Assembly: GCA_964651705.1 (NCBI GenBank) | Contig: CAZYWZ010000007.1 | Coordinates: 36,524 to 100,523, forward strand | DNA length: 64,000 nucleotides | Source: JADLBR01 sp964651705 | Lineage (GTDB): Bacteria; Verrucomicrobiota; Verrucomicrobiia; JADLBR01 | Direction: 5' to 3' | Shown here: positions 54,928 to 63,532 of the stretch, piece by piece | Layout of the letters: every line of letters begins with the position of its first letter | How positions within the stretch are numbered: position 1 is the first letter of the stretch | Position numbers and translations under genes: made by a program | The notes under the pieces: model-generated | What the model saw: the letters and a program-made list of their open reading frames with translations, nothing else | Told to the model about the DNA's origin: nothing | Databases searched by the model: none

Positions 54928-55446
54928 TCAGCCTTTCGGCCGCGCCACCAGCAGCTGGAAAGTCCAACCGCGCCGGGCCACCTCCCGCTCCACCACCGCG
55001 CGCAGATCGCCGTAGTGATAGGCGTATCCCCCGCCAACAGTCTGCACCGTCTTACGAATCTCGACCACCGTCCCCTTCTGCTTCCGCGTTTCGGCAGAAA
55101 CCCCAAAATTCTCTGGCGCTATCCCGAGACTGCTCTCCGAAAGCTTCTCCCACCACTGGATCGTCATCGCCGACGGATCCAGCAACGCCACCGCCTGATA
55201 GCGCACGGTCGTCCGACTGAGCAGCGCCTTGATCTTGCGCTCGCCCGCGAACTCGAATCGCTCCGGCGACACACGCGTCACCTGCAACAACTCGCTCGCC
55301 AGCGATTGGAAAAACGCATCCCAAGTTTCTGGACCCGCGCTCTCGGGCGCCGGCGCACCGCCCCCGCCACCCGCGACGGGCGCGCCGCACTCCGTGCAAA
55401 ATTTCGAACCATCCGCCATCGGCTTCCCACATCGCGTGCAATACAT
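54928..55446 (-). CDS. Small zinc-ribbon protein, last gene of the paralogue operon
   Basis: A 172-residue cytoplasmic protein. It begins with a zinc ribbon, MYCTRCGKPM...KFCTECGAPV (two CxxC knuckles), then a Gly/Ala linker and a compact alpha/beta domain (about 40-172, WDAFFQSLASELLQVTRVSP, YQAVALLDPSAMTIQWWEKL, YHYGDLRAVVEREVARRGW) that I do not recognise. AAAGGAGG lies at good distance before the ATG. It follows the paralogue at 55461 by 14 bases. Confidence 0.82.
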   Translation of the reverse strand: MYCTRCGKPMADGSKFCTECGAPVAGGGGGAPAPESAGPETWDAFFQSLASELLQVTRVSPERFEFAGERKIKALLSRTTVRYQAVALLDPSAMTIQWWEKLSESSLGIAPENFGVSAETRKQKGTVVEIRKTVQTVGGGYAYHYGDLRAVVEREVARRGWTFQLLVARPKG

Positions 55447-55460
55447 GCTGCCTCCTTTGT

Positions 55461-57074
55461 TTATTGGACCAAGTTCTGCGCCATGTGCGGCAGGCGGGGC
55501 GCTGCCGGCACGGCCCCCCCGCGCCCGCCCGACCCCGCCAGATCCGACATCGTCCCGGTGACCGCATCCAGTGTCGCCTTCTCCACCGGAGAGGTCGTCC
55601 CCAGATACCCGCCACTCGCCACGTCCACTGCATACTTGCCGCCCTGACCCGCAAAATAGGCGCCCGCCACCTCCCCGGCCGCCTCCTTGGCGGCAAAGGC
55701 CCCGGCCGATATCGTGTTGGGGTCCACCTCAAACCGCCCCGCCCCACCGGCCATCAGGTGCCCCGTCGCCGCATCCACCGCGATCTCCACCCCGGCCCGC
55801 GCCGTGCCACGAATCAACCCCTCCCCCACGTTGCGCAACAGCCCCTTCTCGTTCTTGCCCCACCTGTGATCCGCGGCCCCCTCGCTTATCGAACCCAGCA
55901 CGTTCTTCCAGTACGTATAGTGGATCCCGAAGGCCGGGTTGGCCGTCGAGAGCACCCCGATGGCCACGTCGCAGCCGGACTGGATCACCTTCCCCCCACA
56001 GGTCAAATACTCGCCGCTCAGCGTCCCCCACCGGTACTGGTCCACCGTCTGCGCGGGCAACCCGCTCTGCACCGCCTCCCGCAGCCATTTGGGCGACGCC
56101 CGCAGCAGATCCTGCTCCTGCGAGGAAACATCCGCCCACCCCTCTCGCCGGATGCGCTCCGCCACCGCCAGTTGCCGCGGCAGCATCTCATCCCCCACCT
56201 CGGCCGCCTGACCGCCACCCCCGAACCATTCCCGCGCCCCGTCGATCACGTCCCTCGGCCCCACCCCCATCCCCAGCATCATTAGCCCCGCGCCAAGCGC
56301 CGTCACCGCCGCCGCAGCCACCGTCCCCATTGAGGTCAGCGCCACTCCCGCCGCGCCACCCATCCACGATCCATCGCCCGGCACACCCGATTCACCGGCC
56401 CCATCGCCTAAACCCCCGCCTGGGGCACCATCCGGCGCACCTGCCGCAGACCCTGCGGGGCCCCTAACATTCAACCATCCCTGATCGGTGATGTACCGCT
56501 CGTACGCTGCCACGAACTGTCCCACCACACTTAGAATCTCCCCTTCGGTCGGCTTGGGAAATCGGGTGTTCCCCTTGATCATCGAGGCCTCGCCCGCATC
56601 CACGTAGAGGCCAACGACACAAGAACCAATCTTGAAGATAAAATTGAACTGGTTTCTGCTCTCGGACTGAAACACCTGGCTCCAGAACCCATCGACGCCA
56701 CCGACCTTCCGCGGCGCGAACGGCTTGTATCCGGGGCCGAATCCCATCGGACAATCCTCGTGGCCCGGGTTGGGCGACAGCCGCTTGTTGGAGACGTAGG
56801 CGTGGGGCTGAATCGCGTACTGGTGCGTGTACGCCGGTTCCACATCCGAGGGATCCACGGGCTTTACGACCCAGTGCTTATTGCTGGGCTGCCGGACGAA
56901 ACCCGCGGGCAGATACGCGTCGGGCAGGCGGAACTCCCGCATCCAGAGTCCCCGTCCCAAGTCCATCTGCCGTTCCTCCTCGCCCCATAACGCAAAATCC
57001 CACGCGGACAGAAAGGCGCCGGCGAGGGCCGACGCCCGCGCCCACCGCACCAATCGCTGTCGAAAGCGATTCAT
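55461..57074 (-). CDS. Paralogue A of a three-member exported membrane-protein family of unknown function
   Basis: A 537-residue protein. An N-terminal signal/anchor (LVRWARASALAGAFLSAWDF) precedes an extracytoplasmic N-domain (about 40-215) beginning LPDAYLPAGFVRQPSN. A Gly/Pro-rich linker follows, then a Gly-rich transmembrane helix with TALGAGLMMLGMGVGPR, then a C-domain (QLAVAERIRREGWADVSSQE, VIQSGCDVAIGVLSTANPAF, GIHYTYWKNVLGSISEG) rich in Gly/Ala helices, and a tail PRLPHMAQNLVQ. Paralogues lie at 58215 and 59873. The ATGA overlap couples it to the upstream zinc-ribbon protein. No family is recognised; the C-domain is nearly identical to that of 58215, also at DNA level. Confidence 0.8.
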   Translation of the reverse strand: MNRFRQRLVRWARASALAGAFLSAWDFALWGEEERQMDLGRGLWMREFRLPDAYLPAGFVRQPSNKHWVVKPVDPSDVEPAYTHQYAIQPHAYVSNKRLSPNPGHEDCPMGFGPGYKPFAPRKVGGVDGFWSQVFQSESRNQFNFIFKIGSCVVGLYVDAGEASMIKGNTRFPKPTEGEILSVVGQFVAAYERYITDQGWLNVRGPAGSAAGAPDGAPGGGLGDGAGESGVPGDGSWMGGAAGVALTSMGTVAAAAVTALGAGLMMLGMGVGPRDVIDGAREWFGGGGQAAEVGDEMLPRQLAVAERIRREGWADVSSQEQDLLRASPKWLREAVQSGLPAQTVDQYRWGTLSGEYLTCGGKVIQSGCDVAIGVLSTANPAFGIHYTYWKNVLGSISEGAADHRWGKNEKGLLRNVGEGLIRGTARAGVEIAVDAATGHLMAGGAGRFEVDPNTISAGAFAAKEAAGEVAGAYFAGQGGKYAVDVASGGYLGTTSPVEKATLDAVTGTMSDLAGSGGRGGAVPAAPRLPHMAQNLVQ

Positions 57075-58192
57075 GCGATGGGCTTGCCACAACCCCGGCA
57101 AAAACGATCCCCGGCGACGACCGCATTCCCGCACTGCGCGCAGAACTTGGGCCCACCGGCAACCGGCGCCGTGGCGGGCGCCACCCCTGGCGCTGGACTG
57201 GGAGCCGCCGCGCGCACCGGCAATGCCTCCGGATTGCCCAAGAAATCCGCCGCGATCGCCAGCAACCCGGCGGGGCTGAGGCCCATGAAGTGGACCGTGC
57301 CGTTCGGGCCGTCTTCCCAGATCAGAATCGCATTGGCGCCGCCGCGGACGACGCCGATCGTGGTCGCGCCCGCCAGTTTGCCCGCGGTTCCCCGTCCCGC
57401 CGCCAGCGTCGCCGCTGTATCCAACGTCCCCAGACGTGCCGCGATCTCCATCAGCGCATCACCGCAAACATACCCTCCACCCCCCGCCGATAGCAGACCG
57501 CCACCGGCGAGTTCCGCAAGCCCCGACTCGACGGAAGCCGGTGCCGCGATGGACGCGCGGTCGCGTCCCGCGAGAAAACGTGACGTCAGCCACTGCGCTC
57601 GGCCCGAGGATTGCCCCAGCCAGTCGAGAGTCCACTGCGCCGTGACCGTGGGCGGCGCGGGATCGACACCATCGAGCAAAGCCTTCAACAACGAGCGCCG
57701 ACACGCGTCCAATGCCGCGACAAGGCACGCGCCCGCCGCTAGCGAAACGCTCACGTCCAATCCGATCGCCCTCAGCACGGAGATCCCGGTCAACTGTCCG
57801 ACGGCGCGGGATAGATCCTCGACGTCCGGCCGCGCGCACAACCGGACCTTGTCCCCCCTGGCCACCAACGACACGGGACCAGAGGCCGTGTGGAACACCA
57901 CCGCATCCAACTCCGGCCGCACCATCCCGAACTGGACGCGCCCGTAGGCCGACGAACCCACGACCGCCTGCAGCGCCGCACCGACCTTTGCGTCCACGCG
58001 GTTTTGCCCATCCAACAGTCCCGCCCCCCGCAACTGCTCCATGTCCTCGACCGACGGCCCCGCCGCCTCCGCGCCCGCCCCGGGGAGCGGGACCATCGAC
58101 GATCCCTCGATCCCAAAACATCGCGCCAGCCCGACCAGCCCGCCGGGGGTCAGTTCCAAATCCAACGTCGGTAGTTCATTCATCGCGGCCAT
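57071..58192 (-). CDS. Two-fold alpha/beta protein with C-terminal zinc ribbon (loosely EspG-like)
   Basis: A 373-residue protein with no signal peptide. Two similar halves are visible: one around EDMEQLRGAGLLDGQNRV...FHTASGPVSLVARGDKVRLC and one around SGLAELAGGGLLSAGGGGYV...AILIWEDGPNGTVHFMGL. This duplication recalls EspG-type ESX chaperones, but only in outline. A Pro/Ala linker leads to a terminal zinc ribbon KFCAQCGNAVVAGDRFCRGC. AGGAG precedes the ATG. It lies between paralogues B and A and overlaps A (ATGA), so it may bind their C-domains. Confidence 0.75.
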   Translation of the reverse strand: MAAMNELPTLDLELTPGGLVGLARCFGIEGSSMVPLPGAGAEAAGPSVEDMEQLRGAGLLDGQNRVDAKVGAALQAVVGSSAYGRVQFGMVRPELDAVVFHTASGPVSLVARGDKVRLCARPDVEDLSRAVGQLTGISVLRAIGLDVSVSLAAGACLVAALDACRRSLLKALLDGVDPAPPTVTAQWTLDWLGQSSGRAQWLTSRFLAGRDRASIAAPASVESGLAELAGGGLLSAGGGGYVCGDALMEIAARLGTLDTAATLAAGRGTAGKLAGATTIGVVRGGANAILIWEDGPNGTVHFMGLSPAGLLAIAADFLGNPEALPVRAAAPSPAPGVAPATAPVAGGPKFCAQCGNAVVAGDRFCRGCGKPIA

Positions 58193-58214
58193 CGTGTCTC
58201 CTCTCTCTTGTCGA

Positions 58215-59867
58215 TCAATACGTCAGGTTGTGCGCCTCGTGCGGCAGGCGAGGCGCTGGCGGCACGGGCCCACCGCGCCCCAACGACCCCGCCAGATCCG
58301 AGATCCCACGCGTCACGGCATCCAATGTCGCCTTCTCCACCGGCGAGGTCGTCCCCAGATAGCCGCCGGTCGCCGCGTCCACCGCGTACTTGCCCGCCTG
58401 CCCCGCAAAATACCCTCCCGCCACCTCCTCGGCCGCCTCCCTGGCGGCAAAGGCCCCGGCCGATATCGTGTTGGGGTCCACCGCAAACCGCCCCGCCCCA
58501 CCGGCCATCAGGTGCCCCGCCGCCGCGTCCACCGCGATCTCCACCCCCGCCCGCGCCGTGCCACGAAAGAGCCCCTCCCCCGCGTTGCGAAACAGCCCTT
58601 TTTCGTTCTTGCCGTAACTGTAATCCGCGACCCCCTCGCTCACCGAGCCCAGCACGTTCTTCCAGTAGGTATAATGGATCCCCAAAGCCGGGTTGGCCGT
58701 CGAGAGCACCCCGATGGCCACGTCGCAGCCGGACTGGATCACCTTCGCCCCGCAGGTCAGATACTCGCCGCGCAAAGTCCCCCACCGGTACTGGTCCACC
58801 GCCTGGGCCGGCAGCCCGCGCTTGACCGCCTCCCGCAGCCACTCCGGCGACGCCCGCAGCAGGTCCTGCTCCTGCGAGGAAACATCCGTCCACCCCTCTC
58901 GCCGGATGCGCTCCGCCACCGCCAGTTGCCGCGGCAACATCTCATCCCCCGCCTCGGCCGCCTGACCGCCACCCCCGAACCACTCCCGCGCCCCCTCGAG
59001 CACCTCCCTCGGCCCAACCCCCATACCGAGCATCATCAGCCCCGCACCCAGCGCGGTTACGGCGCCCGCGGCCAAAGTTCCCGCCCCAACGATTGCGCTG
59101 GCCCCCGGCACAGTCGGGTTGTCCACGCCGACCGGGATCTCCGCGTCAGGGGATCGTCCGACATCCGCCGGGGGATCCGCTGTCACATCGGGACGTGGCG
59201 CGGGCGACTGCACGGGCGTCCCTTGATTCGCCCCCGCCATCGACGGCGGCACTCTCGGCGCCGTCATCCATCCCCGATCCCGGATGTATCGCGCGTGCGC
59301 GTCGACGAACTTCTGCAACGTTTCGAACACTTCATGCTCGGTCGGCCGGGGAATCGTTGGCGCTCTCCCGTTCCATCCAGTCGCCTTTGCACGGAGGAAT
59401 ATCCCCGCAACCACGGCACCCGACTTGAACACGCAGTTCGCGTCCAGACCGGAGGCGGTGGCGCTCACCACGCTCCAATGCCCGCGGGCCTCCCCGACGC
59501 GCAAAGGTCGCAATGCCTTGAAGTGCCCCGACCCGATTGGACAGTTCTTATCCCCTGGCTCGGCTGACAGTTCCCGATTCGAAATCCATGCGCTGATATT
59601 TATCCGATAAGGGCTCTCCTTGCCCCCGGCACCATCCCCGGACGGCGACGATATGATGTAGTAACCATCGCTGGATTTATCCCGGTAGAATCCAGCGGGC
59701 AGATACGAGTCCGGCAGTACAACCTCCTCGTCCCACTCCCCGCCACCAGGGCGCGAGTCTGTGCCGGCCTCGCCCCATAGCCCTGCACCCATCAGTCCGA
59801 GCGCGCACCAAATCGCGGCAAGCGTGATTCCTTGAGGCACCCGTCGTGAATCTCCTACACCCCTCAT
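58215..59867 (-). CDS. Paralogue B of the exported membrane-protein family
   Basis: A 550-residue protein. A signal/anchor (ITLAAIWCALGLMGAGLWGE) leads to an N-domain starting LPDSYLPAGFYRDKSSDGYY and containing ISNRELSAEPGDKNCPIG. The linker is acidic/Pro-rich (about 205-275). The membrane helix TALGAGLMMLGMGVGPR and the C-domain are almost those of paralogue A, including VIQSGCDVAIGVLSTANPA and GTARAGVEIAVDAAAGHLMA. The tail is PRLPHEAHNLTY. The start is chosen at ATG 59867, 5 bases after the previous stop. The N-domain differs strongly from A, so only the C-terminal half was duplicated recently or homogenised. Confidence 0.8.
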   Translation of the reverse strand: MRGVGDSRRVPQGITLAAIWCALGLMGAGLWGEAGTDSRPGGGEWDEEVVLPDSYLPAGFYRDKSSDGYYIISSPSGDGAGGKESPYRINISAWISNRELSAEPGDKNCPIGSGHFKALRPLRVGEARGHWSVVSATASGLDANCVFKSGAVVAGIFLRAKATGWNGRAPTIPRPTEHEVFETLQKFVDAHARYIRDRGWMTAPRVPPSMAGANQGTPVQSPAPRPDVTADPPADVGRSPDAEIPVGVDNPTVPGASAIVGAGTLAAGAVTALGAGLMMLGMGVGPREVLEGAREWFGGGGQAAEAGDEMLPRQLAVAERIRREGWTDVSSQEQDLLRASPEWLREAVKRGLPAQAVDQYRWGTLRGEYLTCGAKVIQSGCDVAIGVLSTANPALGIHYTYWKNVLGSVSEGVADYSYGKNEKGLFRNAGEGLFRGTARAGVEIAVDAAAGHLMAGGAGRFAVDPNTISAGAFAAREAAEEVAGGYFAGQAGKYAVDAATGGYLGTTSPVEKATLDAVTRGISDLAGSLGRGGPVPPAPRLPHEAHNLTY

Positions 59868-59872
59868 ACGGA

Positions 59873-61591
59873 TCAACGTTCCAGACTGTGCGCCATGTGC
59901 GGCAGGCGCGGCGCCGGGGCCGTCGGCGGCCCGCCCGCGGGCAGCCACTTCGTGGGCGATAGCACGAAATCGATGGCATCTCTTTCGATCGGCGATGTCG
60001 TGTCGTAGAATCCCTCCGCCCGCAGCGGGCGCTCCTCGTGGCCGGGCGGCGTCGTCCAGTCGATGGCCACATCGCCCACCGCGCCGACGGCATACTTGCC
60101 GACCTGCCCCGCAAGATATGCCGTAACCGGGTTCGATATCGCCTTGCCCGCCGCCGCGTCCACCGCGGTCTCCACCCCGCCCCTGATCCCGCCACGGGTG
60201 AAACCCTCGTACACGTTGCGCACCAGCCCCCTGTCGTTCTTGCCCCACGCCCAGTCGTACACCCCCTCGCTCACCCCACCGGCCACGTTCTTGTACATCG
60301 TGTAATGGACACCGAACGCGGGGTTCACCGTGGAGAACATCCCGACCAGGAAGTCGCAGCCCGACTGCGCCCACTTGAGCCTCGGAGCAAGGTAGTCGGC
60401 CCACTCCTCACGAGACGTCCGGCGGTATCCCTCGATGGTCTGGGCCGGCAGCTTCGCCTTCAGCGCCTCCCGCAACCAATTCGGGGAAGTGCGCAACAGC
60501 TCTTGCTCCTCCGCCGACACGTTGTTCCACCCCTCCGTCCAGACCCGCGCCGCCGCGCCGCGCTGCTCCTCCGTCAGCGGCTCCCTCACTTCCGCCTCGC
60601 CCGTCGCCCCGGCGTCCGCACCCCCTCCCCCAAGCAGCTCCCGCGCCCCCTCGATCAACTCCCTCGGCCCCACCCCCATCCCCAGCATCATCAGCCCAGC
60701 GCCCAAGGCCGTCAGCGCGCCAACCGCCACCGCTCCAACGGCGACCGATCCCGTTGCCGAAAATCCCTCATCCGTGGCCACCGCATCATCGCCGCCATCC
60801 ACCGCCTTGGAACCGGAAACGACCCCGCCCCCCGATTCCCTCGCCACCGACGCCCCCCGCGAACTCTCTCCCCCTACCCAACCTCGCGAGCCGGCGTACG
60901 CATCGATCGCGGCGACCACCCTCCGCGCGACGGCCACCAGTTCCTCCCCCGTGGGCGCGGGCCTAACGATTTCCCACTTCCCGCGGGCCGACTGGCTGAT
61001 GGCCATCCCTTCAACCCGGAGGCCAACCGTCATCCTTCCGACGCGGACCGGATCAACCAGCAGATTCCTTCGCCAGATGGAACCCCCAACGATCGCGCCC
61101 CCCTGCCGATTGTCCGAAACGTTCTCTTTGATCAGAAAACCACCGGCATCGGCGTAAGAGATATTATCCTGACCTAGGTACCCGCGCAGGCGGCCCTCGT
61201 CGATATAAGCCTCGTCTCCCAAACTCACGCGCCGAAATGACCGGGCGGCGTCCCCTTGCGGCCGCACCAGCCACGCGACGAAACCTCGCGCGTCTTCCGC
61301 GCTACGGTGCAGCAACATCCCATCGATGTAACACCAGATCCAATTGTCGTGTCCCGAGCCATCGGGACGAGGCACGCGAATGGCTATCCGTTGGGAGCCG
61401 TTGCTCCTCGGGGGATCCGGGAACTTCGGCCTATCCTCATCCGCCGTGAACCCGGCAGGGACGAAGTTCTCGGGCAACCAGAGCGCCTCGGTGTAGACCG
61501 GCGACCGAAATCCTTCCTGCCCGGCGGCATGCCCGACCCATGCCAGCGCCAGGGCGACAACGGACCAAAGGCGCACGCGAACGATCCTCAC
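59873..61591 (-). CDS. Paralogue C of the exported membrane-protein family (most divergent)
   Basis: A 572-residue protein. A clear signal peptide (LWSVVALALAWVGHAAGQ) leads to an N-domain starting LPENFVPAGFTADEDRPKFP and containing WIWCYIDGMLLHR, RRNLLVDPVRVGRMTVGLRV. The linker is Ser/Gly/Asp-rich. The same 17-residue membrane segment TALGAGLMMLGMGVGPR is present, then a diverged C-domain (VWTEGWNNVSAEEQELLRTS, WAQSGCDFLVGMFSTVNPAF, GVHYTMYKNVAGGVSEG) and the tail PRLPHMAHSLER. It has a unique insert DWTTPPGHEERPLRAEGFYD. ATGA overlap with the zinc-ribbon gene upstream. Confidence 0.8.
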   Translation of the reverse strand: MRIVRVRLWSVVALALAWVGHAAGQEGFRSPVYTEALWLPENFVPAGFTADEDRPKFPDPPRSNGSQRIAIRVPRPDGSGHDNWIWCYIDGMLLHRSAEDARGFVAWLVRPQGDAARSFRRVSLGDEAYIDEGRLRGYLGQDNISYADAGGFLIKENVSDNRQGGAIVGGSIWRRNLLVDPVRVGRMTVGLRVEGMAISQSARGKWEIVRPAPTGEELVAVARRVVAAIDAYAGSRGWVGGESSRGASVARESGGGVVSGSKAVDGGDDAVATDEGFSATGSVAVGAVAVGALTALGAGLMMLGMGVGPRELIEGARELLGGGGADAGATGEAEVREPLTEEQRGAAARVWTEGWNNVSAEEQELLRTSPNWLREALKAKLPAQTIEGYRRTSREEWADYLAPRLKWAQSGCDFLVGMFSTVNPAFGVHYTMYKNVAGGVSEGVYDWAWGKNDRGLVRNVYEGFTRGGIRGGVETAVDAAAGKAISNPVTAYLAGQVGKYAVGAVGDVAIDWTTPPGHEERPLRAEGFYDTTSPIERDAIDFVLSPTKWLPAGGPPTAPAPRLPHMAHSLER

Positions 61592-62625
61592 TTCACTTTG
61601 AATGGCGTCTCGAATCTCCGCTCCTCCCCGAGCAGCACCACCAGGCGGTACTCGCCCGGCGGGATGCCGTCATCACCCAGGTTCAGGTTGAACGTGAGGT
61701 TGCCGCGGCCCTGCCCCTGAACGGAGCACTCGATCGGCTCCGTCCGCGCGTTGGCCCCTTGTTTCTCGACCCAGACGCGCACGCGACCCCCGGCCGGATG
61801 ATCGATCAGCTCGATGTCGGCGCTGAGGCGCCTCGCGTCTTTCGAGACCGACTTGCCCGGCCGGATCAGCGAACCGTCATCCTCGCGGCCCGCGCCGATC
61901 ACCACCGTTCCCACGGAGGGTTCCCCCATCGGGACGGGTTCCGCCGGCGGGGCCACCACCTCCGCGCGCGGGATGGCCGCCCCCTCGCCACCCGGGACCG
62001 GCGCCCCGACCGGGACCTCGCTCCAATCGATGGCGATCATCTTCCAATGCTCGCCCTCCTTGCGCAATCGGATCGGCACGTCGAACGCCAGCCCCCCGGC
62101 CTCCTTCACCCGCGCTTTCAACGTCGCCACCCCATTCTCCACCTCGCGCTCCGGAAAGCCGATGTCGGTGATCTCTTTGAGGATCGCCCGCGATTCCACG
62201 AGCTCTCGATACTGCTCCAGCGGCGTCGATTCCCGAAAGGCCGGCGAGGTGTTCTGGTACGCGGGTTCCACCTGCCCCGCCTTGATCATCTCCAGATGAT
62301 CGCGCGCGGCCTCCGCCGCATCATCGGTGAATAGGAGAGCGGCGCCGACGATCAGCGCCACGCCGACGATCAGCGCCCCGAGACAACCTCCCCCGACCAT
62401 GAACACCTTCCGCATGGTAGATCCCCCGGGCTTGGTAGCGGCGACAGACGCGACCCCGGGCGCCAGAGGCGGCGGGGGCGGCGCGGCCGCCACCGGTTGC
62501 GCGGATATCGGCGTGGCGGCCGGCGGGCCGCCCCCGGCAGGCGGGGACCCGATGCCCCCACCGCACGACGGACAAAAACGGTCGCCCGCGGCAACCTGCG
62601 CCCCGCAATTTGGACAATATGGCAT
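61588..62625 (-). CDS. Membrane-anchored zinc-ribbon protein with NTF2-like and beta domains
   Basis: A 345-residue protein. It opens with the zinc ribbon MPYCPNCGAQV...DRFCPSCGGG, then a Pro/Ala linker, one transmembrane helix (VGGGCLGALIVGVALIVGAA, about 75-100) and outside it a DUF4864/NTF2-like domain (about 105-205: HLEMIKAGQVEPAYQNTSPA, FRESTPLEQYRELV, HWKMIAIDWSEVPV). The C-terminal beta-domain (about 255-345) ends EYRLVVLLGEERRFETPFKV. The ribbon is therefore cytoplasmic and the NTF2 domain periplasmic. It is translationally coupled to paralogue C. Confidence 0.83.
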   Translation of the reverse strand: MPYCPNCGAQVAAGDRFCPSCGGGIGSPPAGGGPPAATPISAQPVAAAPPPPPLAPGVASVAATKPGGSTMRKVFMVGGGCLGALIVGVALIVGAALLFTDDAAEAARDHLEMIKAGQVEPAYQNTSPAFRESTPLEQYRELVESRAILKEITDIGFPEREVENGVATLKARVKEAGGLAFDVPIRLRKEGEHWKMIAIDWSEVPVGAPVPGGEGAAIPRAEVVAPPAEPVPMGEPSVGTVVIGAGREDDGSLIRPGKSVSKDARRLSADIELIDHPAGGRVRVWVEKQGANARTEPIECSVQGQGRGNLTFNLNLGDDGIPPGEYRLVVLLGEERRFETPFKVK

Positions 62626-62637
62626 GGCGATCTCCGG

Positions 62638-62718
62638 TCAGGTGATGAGGACTTCGGCGCGCAAACACCCCACCCCGGCACCCGAAATCGCGAAAACGAT
62701 CAGACCCCCCACGCTCAT
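62638..62718 (-). CDS. Possible 26-residue membrane micropeptide
   Basis: ATG at 62718 overlaps the upstream stop (ATGA) and the frame ends at TGA 62638, 12 bases before the zinc-ribbon ATG. It encodes MSVGGLIVFAISGAGVGCLR and six more residues, mostly hydrophobic. The coupling at both sides fits a real small gene, but such a short frame can also arise by chance. Confidence 0.3.
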   Translation of the reverse strand: MSVGGLIVFAISGAGVGCLRAEVLIT

Positions 62719-63290
62719 GACAGCACCGGCGGCGCGTTCGCCGCCCCGGACCGGAAACGGAGATACCGCGCCAGCGTCACCCCCGATCGACCCAACACCA
62801 ACCCCATCGCGAGAAACAGCAGCACCATCATGATCGCGGGACCGCGCCCCCCAATCACCGCGAGGCATTGGCTCATCGCGAACACCCCGCCCCAGACCAC
62901 CAGATGCCACGGCGTGCCTCCCAGCCGCACCTCGCCCCCGCGCGCAGAAAACTTGCCCATCAGCCCCCAGCCGCCCCCCGCCAACACCCCGAGCATCGCG
63001 CACGCGAAAGCGATGCCACCCCCCACCGGCGCGCCCGCCAGCCCAGCAAACAGCAACACCGTCACCACGCTCACCGCCGCCGGAATCACCTGCGACATCG
63101 CCGTCACCCTCCTCGCGCGCCGACAGGTGATCACCATCGCCGCCACGGAAAAAACCATCAGCACCATGCCCGCCAATCCCATCGCCCGAAAAAACAGCGC
63201 GGGCGCAACGACCAACAGCACGAGCGAGAACAGGACCGCCAGCACGACGCCGCCCCACACCACCCACCTAGACTTCGATGTTCCTCTCAT
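62715..63290 (-). CDS. Multi-pass membrane protein, first gene of the paralogue operon
   Basis: A 191-residue protein with five to six hydrophobic segments (WVVWGGVVLAVLFSLVLLVV, FFRAMGLAGMVLMVFSVAAM, VIPAAVSVVTVLLFAGLAG, GGIAFACAMLGVLAGGGWG, AIMMVLLFLAMGLVLG) and short basic loops (TCRRARRVTAM, RYLRFRSG). No family is recognised. The ATG at 63290 with AAGGA is preferred over longer in-frame starts up to 63413. It leads the minus-strand operon, so the promoter should lie in 63291-63500, where I see no consensus boxes. Confidence 0.7.
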   Translation of the reverse strand: MRGTSKSRWVVWGGVVLAVLFSLVLLVVAPALFFRAMGLAGMVLMVFSVAAMVITCRRARRVTAMSQVIPAAVSVVTVLLFAGLAGAPVGGGIAFACAMLGVLAGGGWGLMGKFSARGGEVRLGGTPWHLVVWGGVFAMSQCLAVIGGRGPAIMMVLLFLAMGLVLGRSGVTLARYLRFRSGAANAPPVLS

Positions 63291-63532
63291 CGCGGCGCGT
63301 CCTTCTCCACAAAGGAAAACGCCCCACCTCGAATTTTTCAATAAAATTTGCCCATTCTCCCATCGCCCAAAAGAGACCGGCATCGCATTGCCCAATTCCG
63401 TGGCATACACCAACGCCTCCTCCGGGGCGCCTTCACGTGATACCCGCCCCCCTCCTCCTCAAACCGCGCCGGAGGCGCCGTCGCCCAAAGACTAGCCACC
63501 ACCCATCCAGTCACCCACCGCCCTTGAGCAAG

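Noticed and set aside
57071..58192. Evidence for a complete ESX/type VII secretion locus
   Set aside because: The EspG resemblance is only the two-fold outline; no WXG100, EccC ATPase or other ESX component is present.
58041..59567. 508-codon plus-strand frame opposite paralogue B and its neighbour
   Set aside because: Arg/Pro/His-rich with no recognisable domain; the minus-strand genes have start, RBS, overlaps and paralogues.
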